NCBI RefSeq assembly: GCF_000208865.1
Contig: NC_018397.1
Location: 5,113,748-5,177,747 of the forward strand
Direction of reading: 5' to 3'
DNA: 64,000 nucleotides
DNA from: Neospora caninum Liverpool
Lineage: Eukaryota > Apicomplexa > Conoidasida > Eucoccidiorida > Sarcocystidae
Part shown: in pieces, positions 47,928 through 58,733 of the stretch
Layout of the letters: each line of letters starts with the position of its first letter
Position numbering within the stretch: the stretch's first letter is position 1
Position numbers and translations under genes: made by a program
Notes under the pieces: generated by a model
The model's input: the letters and a program-made list of their open reading frames with translations, nothing else
What the model was told of the DNA's origin: nothing
Database searches by the model: none

Positions 47928-50900
47928 GCTGCGAGGAAGTGTCTACAGAGCTGGTGCAAAAGAGACGCGAGAAGCAAAAGAGGGGCGAACAGTCGCGGCA
48001 ATACGCGTCAAGAGTACTCAGGCTCGCCTCCCCTGCATTCTCCGGAAAACAGGCTTGACAGTGGCTCTGAGCTGAAACACAGCGGGGACAGAGCCCTGCA
48101 TATCCAGAAAGAGAAGAGGGGAGAGAGAAACTCACAAGGATAGAGAGGAGGACGGCGACAGAAAGACAGAAGACATGAGAGCGCTTGAGCCGTCAGGACG
48201 CTGGACGGGGTGGAGACGGCCTGCAGCGACTATTCTTTGCCTCCACGCACATCTCGGAAACAGAAGGTTCGCAAATACCGCAACGGACGTTCTGCGTGTT
48301 TTGCCTTTTTTCTTTTTTTTTTGAAGCGAAAGGCCCACGAATCTCGATCCAGGCGCGCGGCGCGCACGCAGCGCGGCGAAATGGGGGCTCCGCAGCATCC
48401 AGCCAGCGGCAGATACACTCCAGATTCGGAGGTTTAGAGGAGCCTGGTGAGCAGCTTCGTCTCTGCTGCGCTTCTTCAGCCTCCGCGGCAGAGAGAAAAC
48501 GCTCGTGAGTGTCGAAAAAACCGCAGAATCGACCGGGACTCTGCCGGAGGAGTCAACTCGTAGCCTGGGCCTTGAGACGAGACGAAAGGCGGAAAGGACT
48601 CGGGTACGCGTCACTGTCGCGGCTTTTGCTTTCTTCGAGGAAAAAGAGTTCGGTGGAAGGCATAAAATCACATCTTTGCCTCGTTTCGTTTAACGCAAAC
48701 AGGAACCACAGGACACTTTCGGGATATGCATGCAAGCGGCACACCGGGTGAAGTTGTTTCTGCCCGGTCTCTCTGTTGAAACCTGCTTACTCTAAAAGGG
48801 GAAACCTCAAAGGCGGAAGAAACTGAAGTCTTTTGCATCGCCGGAGAAGGAACGGTGAATAAGCCAAATAGAAGTGTGTCGAGTCAAAAGGAAGGCACGG
48901 GGCCTACTAGCGCATGCAACGCGACGGAGAAGGCATGCACACTGTTTTCCCCGTGTGTCAAAAGAGCGCGAGGAACTCCTCTGGTCGCAATGCAGTTCGA
49001 CACCAGCTCCCGAAAGCACTCACGGAGGCAGAGAGGCGAAATGCAATCAAAAGAAGCAATGTGCGAAGCTGGATCTTTGGGCCGTTCCCCCCATTCAGCA
49101 CACACGTTACACACCCAGATCTGCAGTCAGCTATGGTGATCTGAGGCACGTCTATTTAAGTTTCGCAGACCTATTCAGTCTCGGCGCACGCTTCCACGAT
49201 CAAGGCAGCAAGGTGAGACATGCTGGAAAGTCGCAAACTCCTGAGAATTACGGATGCTGTACATGCTGCCGGCGACACGACATGGAACGGAATCATGAGA
49301 GCTACAGAGGTAGTTGCAGTCCAAGCCACAGAACGCAGAGTGAGGACACCTTGAGATGATGTTGGGCTTCAGGAAGATATCCGCAGTCGTCCAGTGGAAA
49401 CTCGCAAACTCATGCGAAGGAGGCGGGAGGGAAAACCCACAGCGTCTCGTCTAGCAGCACTGGTCCAACACCCAGAGCTTCGCGTCTCCCGGATGCGCAT
49501 CGCGTCTTCTGTGGTTGATTCGCGGGCGCAAATTAAACAACGGACACGCAGGTGGATGCGCTTGGCCTTAACAACGTAGCGAACCTGTTTTTGCCTGTCT
49601 GGGAAACACCGTCTCTCGCGCTACAGACTTTCTCCGTTGAGCCGGGGCGGCGAGAGCTGTCGGACCAAGTCGCGCGGAACAGAGATACCGCAAGCGAGGC
49701 TGCGAGTTCTTACACGTGTCAACCAAGCCTTTTTGCGTGACAAAACGGACATATTAGGTTGGATACGTCGCCGAATCTAGCGCGGGCTTCGCGGCCGCAA
49801 GGGAAAACTGCTCCTTGGCCGGTAGTGTGAGAGTGATCTCAGGTGCACTCGAAAACTTTTGTGTAATTTCTTAAAGAACGGTGTCAAGGTGTAGAGCGTC
49901 TCTAGCCGCTAGAATGCGGCACACACACACACACACACACCTGGGGAACAAAACGCAGACTGTATTGTTTGGCGCTAAAAAGTGTTTTTTGTATCAGATC
50001 TCCCTTTGTGGAATACTAAAGCAGAACAGCTAACCCCAGTGTAAGCGGGGCTTTTTTGTGTTTCCTGTCCCAGAGGTCAGCCTCCCGATGCAGTTGCGTC
50101 TGCCCCGTACAGCTCGGCAGAACTCCGGCGAGTCAAAGGAAAACAGATTGAGCGAAAAGACTGTCGGCTCTGCGCGCGCGGGGGTTCACAGGGTCGGCAA
50201 GGACTTGCCGGCTTGTCGGGATGCCACGTTCTCTTCGAATGTCGAACAGGCGAGCCTCAGTTGCTGGGCACGAAATGGAAAGTGTCCAACGTGTCACGCG
50301 GCCTCAGAGGCGGAGCGATAAGCACCCGTCCAACCGTGGGGCCAGCTACCAGTGTCTTGCGCGTCCAATTCACGGGTTTCTGGACGTGTACACACAGCAG
50401 TTCACCAAAATCGAATCGATTTCTTGAGGCGTTTGTGATGCGACGGATCTTCCCAGAACTGCATGCGGGGCTTTCCTAGTCCCCGCCTCTCATGGTACCT
50501 GCAAACGCCGCACGCAACAGGCAAACCGTACGAACCCGGTCAAACGGTTCTCAGAGCAAATTTTTGCATGCATGTACATATAAGTAGATCCATGTTCACG
50601 GACTTATAAACTTCGGGAGCTGTACCCATGGTCACTTGCGTTTTAACTTTCTCCAACCGCGCACGTGTGGCCATCGGCATCAAATCCTTGCACTTCCACG
50701 TCGTCTTAAAAGGCGGTCTAAAACGGGGAGCAATTTGCTGAGGGCTAGACAGAGCATTTTCTCGACTCCAGCGGACAGCAAAAACAGCAAATAGCGAACG
50801 CCCACGCAGTGTGTCTGCCACAGTACACGCCGTCTTCACCCGCATACGCACGACAGCTTTAGCCCCGGTGCTGTGACACCGTTTTCACTTTATCTGTCCC

Positions 50901-51392
50901 CCAGTGCTGCTATGTCTGTGTGAAACACCCAACAACAACAACTGGGATTCCGTAGAGTGTGTAAAAACGGGGTTTGAATACTGTTCCACACGCGACCTTC
51001 GCAACTGAGGCAAATCCCCTGTCAGAGCTGCTGGAAACAGATCAGATGGACCGGACGAGTCCGTGGGGCGCACGGGCATTCTTAGACAACGCCTGACGTC
51101 TTGGTCTATACACCCCGGAGTCGCGAGGCTCCGCCACTGTCCTTACCCGTGTCGACGGTATTTCGTGAAATCAATCAGTTTCTTCCTCGTGGCCCAGTAC
51201 CCGTGTCGATGGTACCACTTCCATTTGTTTCTTTGAGGGCCTGGAAACAAGTGCACCAGCGCAGTCCGAACACCCGAGAGCAGTTCTCTTTCTGTGACTA
51301 CGACAAAACAGTTACGTGGTAGGAACCTGACCACCTGTACCTACCTTGAATCGGAAACAGGATCGAATTCCTTGGGCGACTCGACAGGCACT
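47928..51392. other. 5' flank of the helicase gene and intergenic region
   Basis: No gene is supported. A 180-codon minus-strand frame at 48132-48671 starts with ATG and could be an upstream helicase exon or 5' UTR, but no phase-supported junction to 47927 was found. A run of about eleven CA units lies at 49921-49942. The rest (about 48700-51390) has only short scattered open frames. Confidence 0.5.
49921..49942. repeat. (CA)n microsatellite
   Basis: About eleven CA dinucleotides in intergenic sequence. Confidence 0.93.
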
Positions 51393-53114
51393 CTAGATAG
51401 CGTGAAAGCTTGTTTCCGTGAACGGAGTCACGAATTCGATTATCTTCGCCCCCATGGTCCGCCTCCTTGCCTGACGGACTTGTCTTTGGGTTTTTCCAAG
51501 AATGACCCCGCCAGTGCAAAGATCCCGACGGAAGGCAGGCCGTCTTACTACGTCCTTTAACTCGGACTGCATCGCTGCTCCGGTCCCAACTTCGTTCGAA
51601 GCCTTACCTTTCCAGCGGTTCCCCTTCCAAAGTTGAATCCACCATTTCCCCAGCCATTCCTTGAGTGTCTTGACACTGAAGATCCGGACTGGTTCGTCCT
51701 GCTCGCCCACACGCTCCCCCGGCCTCTGGGAACTGGCCTCGCTCCCCGCCGTCTCGCTCCCGTCCTCCACCGCACGACCTCGCCGCAGCCAGGGATTGCG
51801 TTCAGCTGCAGCGTCTGCGGCGCTTCTCGGCGCGAGAGCAAAACCGTGTCGGCGACACCCAGAAAGAAGTGAACTGCGGGCACCGACTTCGGGTAGCCAG
51901 AGACGGGAACTGCTCCAACTTCCGTCCTGCCGGGAAATCTGGGACGGAAGGAGGCCGCCACAGAGCAGTCCGCTCAGAGAGTTCTCTCCAGTCTCCCAGA
52001 GCCTCGGCGCAGGAAAGGGGGGAGAGAGGGTTCCCCCACAGTCCAAATCACAGCAAACAGAGTTGAGACGCACAGAGCCCGTCGATTTCCCTGCTTCGTT
52101 GCTCCGCCACCGAGACTTGCCGGAGAAGAACAGATCCGGAAAGGAACTGAGTGACGAAGCAAGCCGAGAGAGAAAACACGACGGAATCGAGGCACGACGT
52201 TGCTCGTCCGAGGACGGCACACGGCCCAGACAGCGACTGAGCAGCGGAATAGACGAGAAGGCAAAGGGTGAGTACCAGGGGAAAAGCAACGGGCGACAAA
52301 AAACGGCAGAGGCCATTCCGGACGGCGCAACTTGAGCCGTGCCTGCGACGAGAGTCCCCTGGGTGCAGGAGGCTGTGAACTCGCGGAAAATCCCCGCGGT
52401 CGAAACGGCATGGCCTTGTCGGGGGAGGGAACCTTCGACAGTGTCGAGCGCGCGTTGCTCGCCGAAAGGCCGCACCGTGAAAGTGAAAAGAGACCGAGAC
52501 CCGGAAGCGAAGACAGAGGAGGTGGACACGGCATGCAAACCCCGGCGTGGGTTTCCGACGGGGGACGACGGAGAGTCAAGGACTGCTCGCACGCCGGCGC
52601 TGGGGAGAACGCGAGGCGAACGATCACGGGAAACAGAGAGCGAGCGACGGAACCCCCTCGTCGGAGCCCGACCGCACACGCTGGCTGCATCAGAGCTTCT
52701 GGCGCCGTTGTCCCCAGTAGGCAGCCCGATCGACTGTCTGGACTCAGCGACTTGGGTGTTCGTAGACGGGCGAAGAGGAGATGCATCTGAGTCGCAAGGT
52801 GCGAAAGAACCGCGCGCAGGCGGCGAAGCAGGAAACGGAGACCCAGGCGTGCGACCGTCGAAACAAGAGTTTTCTTTTTCGACGGAGGTAGGCGTCCGCC
52901 ACCCTCGATGGAGCCGTGAGCTCTGCAGGCCGCTCGCCGGAAGACGTCGATGGCGGAGAACGCAAAGAGGTTCCCGAAGGCTCTCTTTGCCGCGCTTGGA
53001 CGAGAAAGAAGACGAGAACGGCGCCCTGACGGAGCTGGAAAAAAGCGGTTTCTTACAAGAGGAAGCAGCTGACCAGCCAGCGGAGCTGGTGGGGCCCAGC
53101 AGGAACGCGGTCAT
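51393..53114 (-). CDS. Hypothetical protein, single exon, 573 residues, Ser/Arg-rich with Trp/Lys-rich C-terminal segment
   Basis: Long uninterrupted minus-strand frame from ATG at 53114 to the stop at 51393. The N-terminal 150 residues are rich in Ser, Arg and Pro with few acidic residues (SSSVRAPFSSSFSSKRGK), compatible with an organellar targeting extension but not diagnostic. The middle is low-complexity. The last 110 residues look more structured and include SVKTLKEWLGKWWIQLWKG, TGGVILGKTQRQVRQARRR and GAKIIEFVTPF. I do not recognise a family. A 345-codon frame on the opposite strand (52339-53376) competes with it. I prefer the minus frame because it is longer and has the Trp-rich, non-repetitive C-terminus. 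It diverges from the cis-prenyltransferase gene with about 1.3 kb between starts. Confidence 0.48.
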   Translation of the reverse strand: MTAFLLGPTSSAGWSAASSCKKPLFSSSVRAPFSSSFSSKRGKESLREPLCVLRHRRLPASGLQSSRLHRGWRTPTSVEKENSCFDGRTPGSPFPASPPARGSFAPCDSDASPLRPSTNTQVAESRQSIGLPTGDNGARSSDAASVCGRAPTRGFRRSLSVSRDRSPRVLPSAGVRAVLDSPSSPVGNPRRGLHAVSTSSVFASGSRSLFTFTVRPFGEQRALDTVEGSLPRQGHAVSTAGIFREFTASCTQGTLVAGTAQVAPSGMASAVFCRPLLFPWYSPFAFSSIPLLSRCLGRVPSSDEQRRASIPSCFLSRLASSLSSFPDLFFSGKSRWRSNEAGKSTGSVRLNSVCCDLDCGGTLSPPFPAPRLWETGENSLSGLLCGGLLPSQISRQDGSWSSSRLWLPEVGARSSLLSGCRRHGFALAPRSAADAAAERNPWLRRGRAVEDGSETAGSEASSQRPGERVGEQDEPVRIFSVKTLKEWLGKWWIQLWKGNRWKGKASNEVGTGAAMQSELKDVVRRPAFRRDLCTGGVILGKTQRQVRQARRRTMGAKIIEFVTPFTETSFHAI

Positions 53115-54389
53115 GGCTGTCGTTGCCGGGGTCGCCTTTCGAGTTTTCTCTCGTCCACGGACGCGATCGCCCTGCTCGGATGGACCACTTCACACGAGAC
53201 GTGCGTCAGCGTTTAAATCCGTTCCGAACGACAGATCGACGACGGAAAACCAAGTATCGGAAGCGCAGAAAGCGCCGAGTCCCCGTGTGCACACTCGCCA
53301 CAGGTGCATGCGGTATGCTCGAGGTACGCGGCAAGAGGTGACGAATCAACGTCGAGTCCTAGGAAAAAAGCTGTGAGATTCTTTCTCTCCCAAGAGAAGG
53401 CGAACAAGCTGTCTTTCGCTGCATTCCTGCGCGGCAGGTTCTCCCCAGCCCCCCGCGAGGGCTGAGGTCGGGGGATGACTCCCGCAGGTCGAGATCGCGC
53501 AAGACGGTTCCTCGAAGTCACCCATCCACAGCCGGACCTTTGCATGCCACGCTCCACGAGAGCAAAAGAAAAGATGAAAAGGGTGTGGTCCACCTGCGAA
53601 GGAGCGCCCCGAACGCCGACAGCCTTGCTTCTCCTGTTTTGCTCGTGCGCGCTTGCATGCGCCTCTGCCGACGCGCTTGGTCACTTGCGTGTGTGTTTGC
53701 CTCAAGGATTTACAATCGACGTGCCCGACGATCGCCCCTGAGGCACTCTCCCAGCCCCAAAGGCAAAACGCTTTACCTTTCAAAAACACTACGTTGCCTG
53801 TTGGTGAGTTTTTGGTGGCAGGGTTTATCCGGCGGGTGCGGAACGGCTGAATATTGCGCGCATCCAGCAAAGTTGCATGCTTTTTTTTAGGGTAAAAGCT
53901 GCCACGTGTGGAGTTGAAGTGGGTCTCATATTGGGCAGTACGGCCAATCGATTCTCTCTCCGCTATCCCTCGGGACCGTCAAGAATCCTTCGGAGCCCCG
54001 TGCTGTGCTTCCACACCCTCGTTTCTCAAATCCGGCCGGTAGGAAGAGCCGCGAGCTTCGTAGAGTCCCCATTCCTTTCCGTGCGTAAACACTCCCGCGT
54101 TCTTTTTCTGGCAAATCGTCTACCAAAAGCCCTTTCTTCGTCGGACGCGTGGCCGGGATGCCTCATCAGTCCGGCGCCTCCTGCCAAAGCTGCTTCGGTT
54201 TCGCTTATCAGGGGACTCTCGCGTTGCGCCTGTCCTGTTTGCATCGACGGGAAGACATGTGTACAGTGCATTCCAAGTGCTTAACGACTGATGCCGATAC
54301 GTGCTAAAGACTCGCTGTCCTAACGTGTGCGTCTTTCGTGCGGAAATTTATGCTCATGCGGCGCCGCGCGTCCGCATGGCAACGCCTGC
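53115..54389. promoter_or_regulatory. Divergent intergenic region between the 573-residue ORF and the cis-prenyltransferase gene
   Basis: About 1.3 kb separates the two proposed start codons, which face away from each other, so it should contain both promoters. TGCATGC-type palindromes occur (near 53285, 53543 and 53875). No specific site can be assigned, and the boundaries depend on the two gene models. Confidence 0.4.
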
Positions 54390-57300
54390 ATGACCATACC
54401 GCAGCTTCTTGTTAGAACAAGTACCCCGTTGCTAGCCGCCTCCGCTCTCGCCTCTTTTGCACAGCTCCTCTTCTACAGTCCCGGAGGTGGACTTGGCATA
54501 GGTTTTGACTGGAGGGCTCTACGGCTTTCGCTCGCGCCGACCTCCGGCCGTTCAGCTGGGTGTCTGGGGGTCAGTACCTTTGTTGATCCGGCCATTTTGG
54601 AGGCGAGCGCTTCCCCAACGACGCATTGACGGCGTCGACATCGACAAGCAGAACCCAGCAGAGGAACGAGCAGGACCGGCGTCTCCGGCACTTTCTTTCT
54701 CGGCGATGTGATGTCGGAATGGACGTGACGATACCTTGGTACGCGGGGAAGTCGCACCCAGTGATAGTCGGTTAGCACATGTGTGCAAACGAATGCGGAT
54801 TGACCGTTTTTCGGAACAAGGCCTGTCTGGTGTCGAGGCCCACAGCAGGCGCTTCTGTAGAGCAAAGGCAGAGGGACACCGTCGTCCCCTAAGGGAGGGT
54901 CTTTCCTCGAACTTTTTCGGCTAAAGGAAACGGTGACATACTTTTAGGTCTTCCCCGCGCAGACGGGTGCACGCATTCCTAACAACCCTCTGGATTCTCA
55001 TCCTGTCTCTCGCGTGCCTTGCGCGATGCCGTGACATGCCCGGAATCCGTGCCTTCGGACACAAGTCCAGAACAGATCTCCGGACGCCCACGAAACGAGG
55101 GCACCGCGCGTCCCGTCCCTTTTTCCGAGGGAGACCACTCACTTCCTTCTGTTAGGTTCCGGTCGTGCTCCCGTCCAGGTGGCAACGATGGCTTCTGCGG
55201 ACCGCGAAACGCGCGAGCGGTCCCCACATTCCTCGGCATGTCGCCTTCATCATGGACGGCAACCGACGCTTTGCACGCAGAAACAAGGGATCGTCCGTTC
55301 TGGAAGGCCACCGCGCTGGCGCCCGTACGCTCTCTCTTGTAAGTCTGAGGCACCGAGCTCTCGATCGAGCCTAGCCGCGCGGCTGCCGGCCTCTCGCCAG
55401 AATCGGAGTTGTCTCAGGCCTCCAACTTAGGATAGCGAAGGCGCCCTTCCACGTCGGCGTTCGTTCCCGTCTTTTTTCCACGTCTTTCGTGGTTGGGTCC
55501 GCCGCACGAGCGGCTGAAGCGTATGAATCCTCTCCGGTTTTCTCGTCGGACGCGTCTCGCTAAAAATCGCTGGATCCTCATACCCAGAAAAACGGGGTTA
55601 TGGGTCTCCAGCGGGTGTGAGTGGGCAGCGTACGTGCTCGCTAAGAGATATGCATCGTATTGATTTGTTTTTGTCTCCTTCGCGCCGCGCGCAGATGTGC
55701 GAGAGCTGCTTAGAGCTGGGGATTCAGTTTGTAACGGTGTACGCCTTCGCGTTGGGTAATTTCCACCGAGACCCCGCGGAGGTCACTGGCCTTCTGAACT
55801 TGGCGGAAGAGAAGTTCGCAGACAAAGGGTGGATCGAGTAAGTTCAAGGTCCCACGGAAAATGATGCGCTCGCCCCCCACGTCGCACCGTGGAGCCGACT
55901 GAAAAAGTGGCTGCGGTCGAGCTTCAGGTTGCAGCGGTTCCGTTCCATTGCCGTACCCGTTTGGTCGTCCACGGGTCCTGGTACAGTCGGGCACTCTTCC
56001 TCCAGGCCAGCCTGAGTTTTCGCGAAAGCCGTGGTACCAACGCGAGTGAAGGAGAACTTCCGTTGTGTACGGCTTGAGCCTCGCGATAACGGCAACTGTT
56101 GCCTTCGTCGCTCGCCCCCTTGTGTGCAGTCTTGTTTAGGTACAAGTGTGTGGACGCCTCACTCCGGAAATGAGGATTCCATTAAGAGCCACACGCTGCC
56201 TTTAAACCGGATCGGCCCTTTCCCCTGCTTCAGCTAGTCACCTCGGGCTGCCGTAAAAATAGGCAGTTCATTCCGTGTCTTAATGACCGTCGCTCTGTTG
56301 TCTCGTCCCGCGGACGCAGTGTCCCTGTTGCAGGTCTTCTCTGCTGCATCAGACGACGCAGGCGAGTGCCCGGACTGTAGTAAAAATGGCTTCGGCTGTC
56401 TGAGGCCATTCCACCATTTGTTTTGAGTGTGGAGGTGTTGTGTTGCTCCGTTCTTCCCCAGTGGATTTTTCAAGCGGTTGGGCATCCGCCTGCGTTTCCT
56501 CGGAGACTTCTCCTACCTGCCTGATCGTCTGAGGACAGCTCTAGCAACTGCTGTGCAGGAAACGTCGGAGGCGTGCGCAGACCCGAACGGTCTGGGCTGT
56601 CGACTTCTTGTGACTGTCTGTGTGGCGTATGGGTCAAGAAGGGAAATCGCGCGGGCCCTTGCCGGCGAGGTTTCTCTGCTGCAAGACGCTCCACTTAACC
56701 ACCGCCGTCAGTTGCCTGCGGCGACCTGGCCATCTGATTCGGCTTCTTCCGGTATCGAACGACAGCAAACAACCGACACTGACGGCTCTGGCGCAGCTTC
56801 TGTCGACAGTGAGTCCTCACGGCGCTTACCAAACACCTTCGCAATCCGAATTGCGGTATATCCGTAGCGATTCTGCAACGCTGTAGATGTACCGCCTGGT
56901 GCTCTATGCACCATTCATATTCTGTCTTTCCCGATGTATCTGTTCACAGCATGCTTCAATTGCTCGGTTGCGAGAAGCGTAGCTGGCTGCGTGACTCCTC
57001 GTAGAACAGCAATCATAAGCGTAGTCTCAAGAGTACAACTCTGAAGTAACAGGGCACATACCGAGCCGGGGTTTGGTACCTCTGCGATGCTTCACTATTC
57101 GCTTCATCTGTATGCCTGTAAATTTGAAGTCGCCACTGGTTCTGGTCGAACGACACGGGTCCCGTCTGTTCGCGGAGCAGGCTTGTTCCGTTATTGTCGA
57201 GGACGTAACCCATGTGTTCCTGTTTTAGTTTGCTCAATAATGTGGATCCCCTTGTTCGATTTTTGTTGTCAGCATGTACATCACTTAATGACAGTGATGG

Positions 57301-58733
57301 AATCGGCCAGCACGGAAGCCTTCCGGATAGCTTGCCATGCATTCCCTGCTGCGACGCAGTCCTGGAAGCACACCTGTCTCCTAGTGGAGCGTGCACCACG
57401 TGGCACTCAACTCGGTAAGTCGGCCAGAAAAGACGATCCTGCCTAGGCTGGCATTCCTCTGGCGAGTTCTCGAAGCAGCTGCTGGTGGCTTTGTCGCATG
57501 ATCCGTTAGCCGCCTGTTCCGGTTGGAATGAGACTTTCATCAGAAATAGTGGCACCGCGGAGATGCGTTACCTTCTCTCGGGCGTTCCTTTTTAAAGTGG
57601 AATAGAGTTTGTCTGTCACTCGCCAACGGACCGCACTGCCATCATGGCTGGTACCACCTATTTCAGGAAAATTTATCTGAATCATCAAGCACATACTCCT
57701 GCTCGATTTAAACGTCCCAGACATATTGCTTCCCGTGGTTCAAAACCTTGGGCAGCTAAGCAGCCGCCGGAAGCGAAGGGTTTCAACTGGTTCCACTGCG
57801 TCCTGGTTGACTCTGTCCCTGTGCTGCGAATCGCAGAAAGCGGGGCCATCAGCTGTGGACTGCTCTTCAGATCGAAAACGTCCCTCCACCTGATTTGCTC
57901 CTTCGCACTTCGGGTGAGCGGCGTCTCTCCGACTTCCTTCTCTATGAAGTAAGCAAAGTAGACGGTGGCTTCAACGCCGATTGCCTCTTGCGTTTTTCTA
58001 TAGCACCGCCTTGTCATGCTGCAGCGGATATCCAGCCTTAATGATTACCACCAGCTTGTCAAGGACTGTGTGAGGAGGAGATCTCACAGTCCGCTCCCGC
58101 AAAGTCGTGTACTGGTAGAGGCCAGTCAAGTCCTCCCACCACCAGCCAAAGATTTTGACTCCGAAGCTCCATGATGTCTGTCAGGCTTCGATGTCGCTGT
58201 GCCGTACAAGGTGCCTACTTCTGAGAACCGGCTATATCAGTGTGTCTTGAGCAATATGCTCTGCCAAATGCTTCAAAGTGTCAGAAGATTAATGGTTTCT
58301 GTGGTTAATCCGATTGCCTCCCATCGCCGGACACCGAAGGAGTTTTCAATGTTACCATGTTGGCCTGTTCGTCAGATAGCTGTAGAATATGTAGGCTCTG
58401 CGTTCCGAAAGGAAGATGCTTTTCACGAGTTCATAATACAGGGCTATTTCCTTAGACTCGGGGGGTGCGATGGGCGTTATTAGTATCTGCGCGTCATCTG
58501 CGTTTCTTCCTTCGCTTTTTCCAATCCTTTTGCGCTTATATGACGCTTCAGTGACGCATGTTTGTGGCGATTGTTCTTTCCTGCAGACTTCGGAAACTAC
58601 CGCGTTTCACTTTCTGAACATCCTGTGGCCGGACCTGTCTTCCCTGCATTTGCTCGCCACAGTGATCCATTTTCAGCTACAGAACCTTGTAAAACATTAC
58701 TGCAGCTGGGTTCGCCGCTGCTGGTTCTTTTAA
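54390..58733 (+). CDS. cis-Prenyltransferase (dehydrodolichyl/undecaprenyl diphosphate synthase family), 7 exons
   Basis: Proposed exons are 54390-54569, 55156-55338, 55695-55837, 56462-56808, 57273-57414, 57837-57948 and 58587-58733, giving 417 residues; every junction is phase-consistent. HIPRHVAFIMDGNRRFARR (about residues 84-102) carries the catalytic Asp and following Asn of region I. LEGHRAG follows, then CLELGIQFVTVYAFALGNF (region III), IRLRFLGDFSYLP, VCVAYGSRREI, PPPDLLLRTSGERRLSDFLL (region V, about 348-367) and ILWPDLS. The enzyme adds isopentenyl units in cis to farnesyl diphosphate to make the polyprenyl chain of dolichol, used for N-glycan and GPI mannose donors at the ER. A Ser/Asp-rich insertion of about 50 residues follows VCVAYGSRREI. 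Exon 1 encodes a hydrophobic N-terminus (PLLAASALASFAQLLF) and is the least certain part; a hydrophobic stretch at 54967-55020 is an alternative upstream exon. Confidence 0.88.

Noticed and set aside
52339..53376. 345-codon + strand frame opposite the 573-residue ORF
   Set aside because: Shorter, highly charged shadow composition; kept as the competing hypothesis only.
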